DNA of 12,285 nt from Treponema sp. GTDB taxonomy: Bacteria; Spirochaetota; Spirochaetia; Treponematales; Breznakiellaceae. The stretch lies in the NCBI GenBank assembly GCA_031257595.1, contig JAIROH010000155.1, positions 1 to 12,285 on the forward strand, in the 5' to 3' direction. A model generated the notes under the pieces. The model had not been told where the DNA came from and ran no database searches. It saw nothing but the letters and a program-made list of their open reading frames with translations. Shown here piece after piece: positions 5,632 through 12,167 of this stretch. The position numbers and the translations under genes were made by a program. The first letter of the stretch is position 1. Each line of letters opens with the position of its first letter.

Positions 5632-7227
5632 CTATGGTTTGTAAATTTGAATCCGCCAATCGCCGAGTATCCGGGCATCGGTGTCAAAGACAACGCCCAC
5701 CTTTACCAGGGTGCTCCCGCCGGCGCTGTACGGGATTAGGTAGCCGTTGTCGTCTATCTGCTTGAGCGCGTCTTCTACCGTACCGTTTTTGTCCAGCTTA
5801 AACTCGAACACATACACCGCGTCTTTCGTCTTTACCACCGCGTCCGCCCGGCCCGCCGCACTCCGTACCTCCGACTCGGCAAATTGCCCCAGCAGCGTAA
5901 ATACAAGGTAGAATATCGTTTGATAATATTTTTCCCCTTTCTCAAAAAATAGATCGTAGGGAATACCGGAAAAAAAGGCTCTAAGCTGCGTCAAAAAAGT
6001 ATCCACCTCACCGGCGCGTATGGCCTTGATAAATGTCCAGACATTAAGGCCGTTTACACTGTTATTTACCGGGAAAAGGTATTTGTATAAATTATTCAGG
6101 AAACCGTACTGTACCTCTTCGTTGGGAAATCCCAGGCTGTACGCGCGGATTTCTTTGTCATAGCCGGTTATTGTTAAATAGCCGCTCTGATACAGAAGCG
6201 GCGTCGGCGTCGCGTCACCCGGCTGGTAATCGTTTATCGCGGATTCGGGCATTTCGATTTTGTCCCCGAACCGCGTAATGTCAAACTTTGTCCGTTCCAG
6301 CTCTTTGAACAAAAAGGTGGGCGTTCCTGTCGCAAACCAGTAGTACTGTATGTCGAGATCCGCAAAAGTGTTCAGCACGCTGAAGGGGTTGTACACACTT
6401 TCGCTGTTTTTTGCAAAATGGTAGCCGTTATAGTTCTTCCTGACCGCCTCAAGGGCCCGCTCAAAACTTTCCCCGTTTTTTTGGGCCAGCGCCTCCAGTT
6501 CCGGCCTGAAATTTTCCAGCAATTCTCTTTCCGTTATACCGCAGACCGCAGCGTAGTTTTCATTCAGCCCTATTTCTTTTAACTGGTTCAGATCGCTGAA
6601 GATGCTCACCTTGGAGAAGCGGGTAACGCCGGTCAGCATCACAAAGCGCAAAGATGCATCGGCGCTTTTTAACACGCCGTAAAACGGCTTTAAGGCGGAG
6701 CGCAGTTCCCCGTTCAGTGTTTCGTCGGCCATGCTTTCCAGCAGGGGTTTGTCGTATTCGTCTACAAGTACGACAACCTGCCGGCCGGTTTTTTCATGGA
6801 TACCCTCAATGAGGCGCTTAAAACGAATCGCTGCCGGATAATCTTGCGGGTATTCCGACTTGGACAGCCCGTGATCCTCTTCCATTCTTTCAAGGCAATC
6901 GGTAATGAAATAATTCAGGGAAGCGACAGAATCGTATCCTAATGGGTTAAAATCGAAGTGAAGTACGGGGTATGCCTGCCATTCGGTTTCCAGGCTTGCT
7001 ATGGCAAGCCCGTCGAACAGTTCCCTTTTGCCGAGAAAATAGGCTTTCAGCGTGGTAAGCAGGAGGCTTTTGCCGAAACGGCGTGGACGGCTGAGGAAGT
7101 AGGGCGCGGGTTCGTTTACAAGTTTCCACACATACCCGGTCTTGTCAACGTAAACACAGTCAAAATTCCTGAGTTTTTCAAAATCCTGAATGCCTATGGG
7201 CATTTTGCGGAGGGTCGCTCTTTCCAT
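5632..7227 (-). CDS. AAA-ATPase-like protein with C-terminal PD-(D/E)XK nuclease-like domain
   Basis: A 531-residue member of the large 'AAA-ATPase-like + PDDEXK_9' family (PF09820 plus PF08011, formerly DUF1703). It has the family's N-terminal signature MPIGIQDFEKLR (9-20) and VYVDKTGYVWKL (25-36). The P-loop is RRFGKSLLL (49-57), Walker B is VVVLVDEYDKP (151-161), and LTGVTRFSKVSIFSDLNQL (198-216) is the sensor-like region. The C-terminal nuclease-like core has the conserved lead-in YYQTIFYLVFTLLG (434-447), GRADAVV with D462, and VFEFKL with E475 and K477. All key residues are present. The cellular role of the family is not established. It is multicopy in gut bacteria and spirochaetes, and proposed links to mobile elements or defence are unproven. 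Start choice: ATG 7227 would be leaderless from the adjacent promoter, while ATG 7203 (residue 9) begins exactly at the conserved domain. Neither has a clear Shine-Dalgarno sequence. Confidence 0.88.
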   Translation of the reverse strand: MERATLRKMPIGIQDFEKLRNFDCVYVDKTGYVWKLVNEPAPYFLSRPRRFGKSLLLTTLKAYFLGKRELFDGLAIASLETEWQAYPVLHFDFNPLGYDSVASLNYFITDCLERMEEDHGLSKSEYPQDYPAAIRFKRLIEGIHEKTGRQVVVLVDEYDKPLLESMADETLNGELRSALKPFYGVLKSADASLRFVMLTGVTRFSKVSIFSDLNQLKEIGLNENYAAVCGITERELLENFRPELEALAQKNGESFERALEAVRKNYNGYHFAKNSESVYNPFSVLNTFADLDIQYYWFATGTPTFLFKELERTKFDITRFGDKIEMPESAINDYQPGDATPTPLLYQSGYLTITGYDKEIRAYSLGFPNEEVQYGFLNNLYKYLFPVNNSVNGLNVWTFIKAIRAGEVDTFLTQLRAFFSGIPYDLFFEKGEKYYQTIFYLVFTLLGQFAESEVRSAAGRADAVVKTKDAVYVFEFKLDKNGTVEDALKQIDDNGYLIPYSAGGSTLVKVGVVFDTDARILGDWRIQIYKP

Positions 7228-7233
7228 ACATTA

Positions 7234-7263
7234 AGTATACCGCGACTTGGGTAAAACTACCAA
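7234..7263 (-). promoter_or_regulatory. Promoter of the AAA-ATPase-like gene, apparently leaderless
   Basis: On the minus strand TTGGTA (7263-7258), an 18-base spacer and TATACT (7239-7234). The predicted transcription start, seven bases beyond the -10, is the A of the ATG at 7227. The spacing and -10 sequence copy the promoter at 4000-4029. Confidence 0.55.
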
Positions 7264-7443
7264 CCACCGCCACGTGTCCCCCATAGGATTTGGTGACCGC
7301 CACCCCTGCGTTACCCTCTGAAGTACACGATAACCCGGTATCCTCCCGATTTTCCCGCGCCGGAACGGGCTGTTAGGTTTTGTTTTGGGGCATCGCGTAG
7401 GGTGCTTCCCCGTGTGCGCTGCCCCTCCGAATTTTTGCGTTAA
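7264..7443. other. Non-coding, repeat-like segment between divergent genes
   Basis: No gene is supported here. Visible structure is as follows. An 8-bp direct repeat ACCGCCAC occurs at 7266-7273 and 7296-7303, exactly 30 bases apart. There is an open frame on the minus strand without stops through the whole segment, which has no start codon of its own and enters from inside the next gene's antisense. An imperfect hairpin lies at 7387-7425. Composition is richer in CCC/GGG runs than the neighbouring genes. It could be a dispersed repeat, a decayed insertion or a small structured RNA; the sequence alone does not decide. Confidence 0.4.
7387..7436 (+). terminator. Imperfect hairpin followed by a short T-run
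   Basis: GGGGCA (7387-7392) pairs with TGCCCC (7420-7425). Inside it, after one mismatch, CGC pairs with GCG, and GGG can pair with CCC around a TGCTT loop. Seven bases after the stem come five T residues (7432-7436). On the plus strand this looks like a weak intrinsic terminator, yet no plus-strand gene precedes it. It may insulate the downstream gene or belong to a repeat or small RNA. Confidence 0.3.
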
Positions 7444-7479
7444 ATGGGAAAAATCCGAGACGAAATTCCGAAAATGGTG

Positions 7480-7485
7480 TATACT
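7480..7485 (+). promoter_or_regulatory. Candidate -10 box of the unrecognised gene
   Basis: TATACT nine bases before the ATG at 7495. The best -35 match at a 17-base spacing is GAGACG, only three of six consensus bases, so support is weak. As at the two other TATACT promoters, no Shine-Dalgarno sequence precedes the ATG, consistent with a leaderless or very short-leader transcript. Confidence 0.35.
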
Positions 7486-7494
7486 CTGATAATC

Positions 7495-7986
7495 ATGTTT
7501 GGAATTGGTAATCGCAATAAGTCTCAGGACCCGGAACAGTTTTGGCGGGAGTACGGCGCCCGGTACGGGGAAACGGTTCACGTGTATAGCTTGGGCCGTT
7601 ATATCTCGGGCTGGGCCGAATTTCAGGATACCCTTTGGGGTTTGCTTATCGCTACTTCGGGAGGTTTCCGTTTCCACCACTTTCCCCATGAGGGGTGGAT
7701 TCAGGCCCTTTCCCGTATCAGTTTTGGCGGCGATGCCCCCAAAGAAAGGACGATCTTCATTCCCCAGGAGCGGATCCTGGGAGCGGAACTCAGGATCGAG
7801 AAATCGTGGTGGAAACGATTTCTCAATCCTTCACTCCCGCGTGTCTTGATTCAGTACCGTCTTGACGGCGGCACTGCAGGAGAAGATGAGCCAGGGGGAG
7901 AAGACCGGGAAGGTCTGCTTGTTCTAGAAGCCGATCAGAAGGCCGCGGAAATAATCCGGCATCTGGATAAGCCGGCTATTATCTAG
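7495..7986 (+). CDS. Unrecognised protein, 163 residues
   Basis: I do not recognise a family. The protein starts MFGIGNRNKSQDPEQFWREY, with no signal peptide or transmembrane segment, so it is probably cytoplasmic. It has alternating strand-like stretches: ETVHVYSLGRYISGWAEF (26-43), RFHHFPHEGWIQALSRISF (59-77), ERTIFIPQERILGAELRIEKSWW (84-106) and PRVLIQYRL (115-123). These are followed by an acidic Gly/Glu loop (125-138), then LLVLEADQKAAEIIRHL (141-157) as a terminal helix. A strand series ending in a helix is what PH/GRAM-like small beta domains show, but this is only a shape analogy. In-frame ATGs exist upstream at 7444 and 7474 without Shine-Dalgarno sequences. 7495 is chosen for its distance from the -10 box and the protein-like sequence after it. 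It converges on the lipoprotein gene with a 13-base gap. Confidence 0.6.
   Translation: MFGIGNRNKSQDPEQFWREYGARYGETVHVYSLGRYISGWAEFQDTLWGLLIATSGGFRFHHFPHEGWIQALSRISFGGDAPKERTIFIPQERILGAELRIEKSWWKRFLNPSLPRVLIQYRLDGGTAGEDEPGGEDREGLLVLEADQKAAEIIRHLDKPAII
7763..7824. repeat. Two perfect inverted repeats inside the unrecognised gene
   Basis: CCCAGGA (7763-7769) pairs with TCCTGGG (7775-7781) around a five-base loop. GAGAAATCG (7798-7806) pairs with CGATTTCTC (7816-7824) around a nine-base loop. Both arms are perfect and the two hairpins are only 16 bases apart within coding sequence. Neither is followed by a T-run. They may be chance, or mRNA structure that affects elongation or stability. Confidence 0.55.
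7951..7982. terminator. Possible hairpin terminator between convergent genes
   Basis: ATAATCCGGC (7951-7960) pairs with GCCGG (7971-7975) and ATTAT (7978-7982), with a two-base bulge (CT) and a ten-base loop. It overlaps the last codons of the plus-strand gene and ends 17 bases before the stop of the minus-strand lipoprotein gene. It is the only plausible shared terminator for the convergent pair. The long loop and absent T-run make it weak. Confidence 0.3.
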
Positions 7987-7999
7987 AATCTTCCCGGCC

Positions 8000-8800
8000 T
8001 TAACCGGCGTTCCTATCGGTGGTTTCGTCAGCGTCCCCACCGGCATTATCGCCGGTGTTTTCCCCGGCACTTTCGTGTTCAGGCACGCCGACCCCGGTTT
8101 CGCGCTTGTCTACCGGGGCTTGTTCCTGCAGTTTTTTTAGCCGCTGTTCCACATCCGCATCGTGGCGCAGGGCCAGAAACTTCGCCAGGTACTCCCCGGC
8201 TTCTTCGGGTCTGTTCAGATAGTACTGGCAAAGATCCGCGAGAAAAAGCCACAGATATGGGGTCTTTTTTTCGGTTTCCGCAAGCGTTTTGAGAATCGCA
8301 TGGGCCTCTCCGTATTGTTCACGGCTGCGGGCAAGGATTGCGCGGAGGTATTCGGCGGGCAGTGTTTCCGCGCCGGTCGCCAATGCACGCGACAGGAAGA
8401 TCTCCGCACCGTTCCAGTCTTTGTTCCCAAGGGCCGTTTCCACCTCCGCCAGAAGTTGATCCCCGGAGAACATGTGCAGATAAAGCACATGGGAGGGTTC
8501 CATGAAAGAAACGTCCGTTTCAATCTTTTCCCATTCCGGTTTTACTACCCTGATTGCGTACCGGGCTTTGGGTTTTATCGGGCTTATGATAAAATGACCC
8601 TGAATATCGCTTGAAGCCTGATACTTTCCGTTTACATAAATATCGGCGTTGGACACAGGACGGTTATCCCTGTCGTAGATCATGCCGTACAGCGCCTGGG
8701 ACTTGTGTTTTGTTTTTGGGCCTGAAGCGCAGGAACACAGTAACACTACCGCACTAATAATTAAAAAATACCGATACCTTTTCAAATAATACTTTTTCAT
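8000..8800 (-). CDS. Lipoprotein with carboxypeptidase-regulatory-like and TPR-like domains
   Basis: A 266-residue predicted lipoprotein. It has a basic N-terminus (KKYYLKRYRY), a hydrophobic core (12-21) and a lipobox LCSC with the lipidated cysteine at C24. Position -2 is also a cysteine, tolerable for spirochaete lipoboxes. Residues 36-110 (ALYGMIYDRDNRPVSNADIYVNG) match the start of a carboxypeptidase-regulatory-like beta-sandwich ('G.V.d..g.Pv.gA.V.v.g'). Residues 113-225 are paired helices with TPR spacing (GNKDWNGAEIFLSRAL; ILARSREQYGEAHAILKTLA; FLADLCQYYLNRPEEAGEYLAKFLAL). The last 35 residues are a Gly/Asp/Glu/Thr-rich disordered tail. The ATG directly abuts the stop of the preceding gene, with AAGGAG 12 bases upstream. 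As last gene of the secretion operon, it could be a pilotin-like or assembly lipoprotein comparable to PilF/PilW (TPR lipoproteins), but that is inference. Confidence 0.85.
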   Translation of the reverse strand: MKKYYLKRYRYFLIISAVVLLCSCASGPKTKHKSQALYGMIYDRDNRPVSNADIYVNGKYQASSDIQGHFIISPIKPKARYAIRVVKPEWEKIETDVSFMEPSHVLYLHMFSGDQLLAEVETALGNKDWNGAEIFLSRALATGAETLPAEYLRAILARSREQYGEAHAILKTLAETEKKTPYLWLFLADLCQYYLNRPEEAGEYLAKFLALRHDADVEQRLKKLQEQAPVDKRETGVGVPEHESAGENTGDNAGGDADETTDRNAG

Positions 8801-9406
8801 TTAACGATTGACTCCTTCTGTCGAATCTGCATTGACCGGAAAACCTTCCGGCATATCCGTAATTACGGTGATCTTGCCGCTTTCCCTTTCCTTAAAATAC
8901 CGGCGCTCAATACCCGCCGAATCCCGGATAAAACCCAGAAGCTGCCATCCCTCCGTGTTTGGTTCGCCGGTTTTGCCGTCTGTTCCGCCGCCCGGTTCAT
9001 CTGCCGGGTCGGGGACATTGTCCGGCGGTCCGGTGTTTGTCCCGGGGAGGGGCAGGCCGGGGCCCAGGACGCGAACAGGAACACGAACGCTTTCCGCGTT
9101 TTCTGCGTTTTCCCGGACGGTGCGGTAAAAGGCCCCGGCTATTTCTCCGGGCGGCACGGGATCTGCCGGTAAACCCAGGCGCGATCCTTCTGAAACAGCC
9201 GTGATTTTTGGAGGCCCACCACGCTCACCGATTGAATAAGCACTGACTGTTTCCGGATGAAAGACCACGCCCGGGAATTCGCCGGCATTAAAAGCCGGAT
9301 GCCACCGGGCGGCAAATAAAAGCATGACAAGAGCGGGCAGCGCCAGGGGGATAAGACGGATTATAACACTAAAACATTTAAGAAGTTTAATGGAAATACT
9401 ACTCAT
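8801..9406 (-). CDS. Bitopic inner-membrane protein in the GspC/GspN position of a type II secretion operon
   Basis: A 201-residue protein with one strongly hydrophobic N-terminal segment (about 10-33, CFSVIIRLIPLALPALVMLLFAA, summarised here as Leu/Val/Ala-rich). The rest is periplasmic: a Pro/Gly/Asp-rich linker (113-150) and a short terminal module with WQLLGFIRDSAGIERRYF (154-171) and SGKITVITDMPEGF (176-189). A single anchor, a flexible linker and a small beta-rich 'L.G.i.d..g..ra.f' end is the layout of GspC and PilP, which connect the inner-membrane platform to the secretin. No PDZ or clear HR domain is seen and I cannot assign it by sequence. The start has GAGG seven bases upstream and overlaps the gspM stop by eight bases. 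The stop abuts the lipoprotein ATG. Confidence 0.7.
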   Translation of the reverse strand: MSSISIKLLKCFSVIIRLIPLALPALVMLLFAARWHPAFNAGEFPGVVFHPETVSAYSIGERGGPPKITAVSEGSRLGLPADPVPPGEIAGAFYRTVRENAENAESVRVPVRVLGPGLPLPGTNTGPPDNVPDPADEPGGGTDGKTGEPNTEGWQLLGFIRDSAGIERRYFKERESGKITVITDMPEGFPVNADSTEGVNR

Positions 9407-9920
9407 ACTTGAACCTCATGACAATATCCGCCTCACGGGAACCGGGAACGGCGCGTATGCTGAGATAATTTATCGGACGGCGCCCGCGTCCGGATAATTC
9501 AGCTAGAAACTCAAAAAATTTAACAGTCTCGCAACGAAGCGTCAGTTCCGCAAGCCCATCCCCCTCTTTGTCGCCGAAACGCAGGCGTTCCCCCCGGATA
9601 CCAGCCGCCCTGAGTAATTTTCGAACCGTCTCTATCCCCGTCTCCGGCCCGGACTCTAACGAATCCGAAGACTCCCCGAAGTCCGGGGACTGAAGCCTGG
9701 GAGGGGATTCCCGCAACGAATCAAGATAAGCCGCAAGTTCCGCCAGGCGGGTCTTATCGACCAGGCCAAGGGCGGCAATACGGTCCTGATACTCCGCGGA
9801 GGAGCTTAACGCTCCTTTTAACTTCAGTCCCCGGGCTGCGAGAAGCCAAAAAAAGAGGAGCGAAAAGAGGCCGATGCAAAACAGTTTTACTGTTTTACGG
9901 GTATTTCCTGCGTTATTCAT
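9399..9920 (-). CDS. gspM: GspM/PilO-like type II secretion platform protein
   Basis: A 173-residue bitopic protein. It has a short cytoplasmic basic N-terminus, one membrane segment at about 12-29 (LFCIGLFSLLFFWLLAA), then a helical coiled-coil-prone stretch (38-72). A Ser/Glu-rich linker (73-95) leads to a terminal alpha/beta domain (96-173) with TVRKLLRAAGI and ETVKFFEFLAELSGRGRRPINY. That end matches the ferredoxin-like fold of GspM/PilO, whose 'f...l..l......i..l.i' helix-strand pattern is visible. GspM pairs with GspL in the inner membrane to couple the assembly ATPase to pseudopilus growth. The start is supported by GGGAGG eight bases upstream and an eight-base overlap with gspL. Sequence identity to characterised GspM is probably low; order and architecture carry the call. 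Confidence 0.74.
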   Translation of the reverse strand: MNNAGNTRKTVKLFCIGLFSLLFFWLLAARGLKLKGALSSSAEYQDRIAALGLVDKTRLAELAAYLDSLRESPPRLQSPDFGESSDSLESGPETGIETVRKLLRAAGIRGERLRFGDKEGDGLAELTLRCETVKFFEFLAELSGRGRRPINYLSIRAVPGSREADIVMRFKYE

Positions 9921-11067
9921 GCCGTATCCTCCCTGAAACAGAGAACTGTTCCCAGTCCGCCTGTGAAGGTATTGTCTGGTGAAGGGCGATGCCGGTAAAA
10001 TAGGGAGACTGTTCCAGTTCCCTGATCAGGCGGAGCGCGTCCCGGGCTTCGGCTTCAAGGCTGAATTTTTCCCCTTGAATGGTGATCGAGTGGATCCGCG
10101 CTCCCCGGATACATCTGTGGATTTCTACGATAAGGGCATAGGGATCCGGAAAGCCCGTGTCGTCAGCGCCGGGGCCGGGATTTTCAAGGGCCGCGATTTC
10201 CGCAAGAAGCGTTTCGCTTTCGTCGTGCCGGGCTTTCCGTTCATCGTAGGTCCGCTTGAGAAGGGCGGCGTTGTTTTCCGCCTTTGCCGTCACAATCACC
10301 AGCGAAAGAAACAGGAAAAGACCGTAAAAAGCCGGCAGAAATGCGGCCGCCTTTTTCACGTTTTTACCGGGAAAAGTTTCCTTTGTTTTTTTTCCGCGAA
10401 AAACCGTACATCTGCGTATATTGATTTTATCACGGAGATCGCCTGCGCCGAGGATCCGGTTGTCCGTATAGTGCCGTTTAAGGCTTTGGACATAATCATC
10501 CATCTCGTCCGTATCCTTTAAAATTATCAGTACCGGCCCCCGCTTTTCCGTTCCCGTTTTGGCCCGGAGGTTTTCAATAAAATCGAAGGGAGGAAACGTA
10601 CCCCTTCTCCCGATTGTGGAATATTCCGTGAGTTCCTCTCCCGCAAAAAAGGCGGCATCGATCCAATCCGGCGTGACAAGTAAAACCAGATCGCTTTCCT
10701 TTCCGGCGTACTTTTGTCCGGCGAGGAGAAAGGCCAGGCCCGGGATAACAGATCCGCGCTTTTCCCGGTACCGCAGGCCGGTTTCAGGTTCTGCGGTAAA
10801 AACAGCCAGGGGCCAAATTTTTTCCGCCCTTTCCCTCCGGCTTCGGGGAAGCGGGAAACATTCTATATCGGCGTTATCCGTGTTTCCCGGATAACGCGGC
10901 CTTATTTCCCGGTGCACCGTTTTTTCGCGCTGTTTCCGCGGCAGCCGGGGAAGGCGCAGAATATCCGTTTGTACTTCCAGGGAAGACAGTAAAACCGCCG
11001 GTTTATTTCCCGGCATCACGGCGGAAATCGGTTTGCTTAAAGGCGCGGCATTGTTTACAAGCAGCAT
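9913..11067 (-). CDS. gspL: GspL-like type II secretion platform protein
   Basis: A 384-residue bitopic protein with GspL architecture. Residues 1-235 form a cytoplasmic domain corresponding to the actin-like GspL/PilM part, which in characterised systems binds the GspE ATPase. One membrane segment lies at about 241-261 (AFLPAFYGLFLFLSLVIVT). A helical stretch follows (264-296). A periplasmic ferredoxin-like domain (305-384) contains DPYALIVEIHRCIRGARIHSI and DALRLIRELEQSPYFTGIAL, typical of GspL/PilN ends. The cytoplasmic domain is shorter and more basic than in Proteobacteria (many Arg/Lys at 39-105), and no nucleotide-binding signature is visible. The start has GAGGT eight bases before the ATG and overlaps the gspK stop by one base. 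The end overlaps gspM by eight. Confidence 0.78.
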   Translation of the reverse strand: MLLVNNAAPLSKPISAVMPGNKPAVLLSSLEVQTDILRLPRLPRKQREKTVHREIRPRYPGNTDNADIECFPLPRSRRERAEKIWPLAVFTAEPETGLRYREKRGSVIPGLAFLLAGQKYAGKESDLVLLVTPDWIDAAFFAGEELTEYSTIGRRGTFPPFDFIENLRAKTGTEKRGPVLIILKDTDEMDDYVQSLKRHYTDNRILGAGDLRDKINIRRCTVFRGKKTKETFPGKNVKKAAAFLPAFYGLFLFLSLVIVTAKAENNAALLKRTYDERKARHDESETLLAEIAALENPGPGADDTGFPDPYALIVEIHRCIRGARIHSITIQGEKFSLEAEARDALRLIRELEQSPYFTGIALHQTIPSQADWEQFSVSGRIRHE

Positions 11068-12167
11068 TATAGGTACCTCTGTTCAATAATTTGGTATTCG
11101 ATTTCGGCTCCCGCTGACGGCGGGGCGTGGGAATCCGTTTCAGAAAAACCGGAATCATATTCTGGGGGAAGGCCGCAGAGTACGGTTCTGAGTGTTTTAT
11201 TCCCACCGGCGACGGTTATCTCCCAAAACCATGTAACGGATCCCAGGTAGTGCAAAAGCAGATTATCGGGCGCGATGCCCAAAATCAGGGATATGCCGTC
11301 ATGGGAGATTCCTTCTCCCTCACGGCGGGTAAGAATTTCCAAAAGCCGTCCTTCAGGCGAATCGACGCCGTAATCTGGATAGGCCAGGAGTTCACGCAGA
11401 AGATCCGGATCGACGTGATTTATGTTTATCATGGGTTCGGCGTTCACAAAGGGGAAAAGTTCGCTGTAGTTTATTCCAAAAAGCATGCGTAAATCCCCCG
11501 GCGTGGAGATCCGGCGGTCAAGGAGCAGCATTTCTATCGTACCCCGCAGCCTTTCCGCGGCTTCGTCCGAACCGGTAAGGGAACGGGCAAGATCACGCGC
11601 GGCGAATTCGTCCAGCAGGTTTATATTCGCCCAGCCGTAACAGGAAAAGTACCTGTCAAGATTTACCGGAATAAACAACCCTTCGTACGCGGAAGGTGAA
11701 AGGACAAGCCCGTGATCTTCACGGTACTGCTGCAGATCGGCGGAAGTTTTTCCGGGCACAAAAAGCAGGGCAAGCGCGGTTTTGTCAAAGATGTTCTTCC
11801 TCGTAAAGTTGAGGTTTATCCGATCCGAAATGGGGTTGATGTTCACCGTATAATCGTCTTGTGTTTTTTCATGCCAGGTCCAGACCGGATCGGTAAAACA
11901 TTGAACGCCGGGGCTGGGATCATTCCGTATGGCATCGATTACCTGTGCGGTAATCCTGTTTAATTCGACAGAAATACTATTGTCATGTTGAAAGCGAAGT
12001 ATGGTCTGAACCCCCGAATGCAGATAAAGCCCGATTCCCAAAACAAGGGCGGAGAGGAGAACGAGCATAAAAAGAAAATAAACCGACGCGTATCCGCTGT
12101 CGCCCTCCGCCGGCGGAAATTTTGTCCGAAGCGCCGGGACACCTTGCCGCATTATAAAACTATTCAT
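11067..12167 (-). CDS. gspK: GspK-like minor pseudopilin
   Basis: A 366-residue large minor pseudopilin, expected at the tip of the type II secretion pseudopilus with GspI and GspJ. The N-terminus has a positive leader and a prepilin-type site G25/Y26 (EGDSG then YASVYFLFMLVLL), followed by a hydrophobic helix to about residue 50. Position +5 is Tyr, not Glu, as is usual for GspK, which lacks the Glu5 of other pseudopilins. The large globular part has two helical SAM-like repeats typical of T2SSK: WANINLLDEFAARDLARSL (178-196) and MININHVDPDLLRELLAYPD (about 243-262). RISTPGDLRMLFGI and HDGISLILGI are also hallmark hydrophobic turns. The length of 366 is near the family's usual 310-340. The start overlaps the gspJ-like stop (ATG within TATGAATAG) and GGGG lies six bases upstream. 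Confidence 0.85.
   Translation of the reverse strand: MNSFIMRQGVPALRTKFPPAEGDSGYASVYFLFMLVLLSALVLGIGLYLHSGVQTILRFQHDNSISVELNRITAQVIDAIRNDPSPGVQCFTDPVWTWHEKTQDDYTVNINPISDRINLNFTRKNIFDKTALALLFVPGKTSADLQQYREDHGLVLSPSAYEGLFIPVNLDRYFSCYGWANINLLDEFAARDLARSLTGSDEAAERLRGTIEMLLLDRRISTPGDLRMLFGINYSELFPFVNAEPMININHVDPDLLRELLAYPDYGVDSPEGRLLEILTRREGEGISHDGISLILGIAPDNLLLHYLGSVTWFWEITVAGGNKTLRTVLCGLPPEYDSGFSETDSHAPPSAGAEIEYQIIEQRYL

Noticed and set aside
7231..7689. 152-codon minus-strand open frame
   Set aside because: More than half is antisense to the better-supported 7495-7986 gene, with no ribosome-binding site or recognised family; the part over 7264-7443 is kept only as a repeat-like segment.
9979..10521. 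180-codon plus-strand frame opposite gspL
   Set aside because: Antisense shadow within a tightly coupled minus-strand operon.
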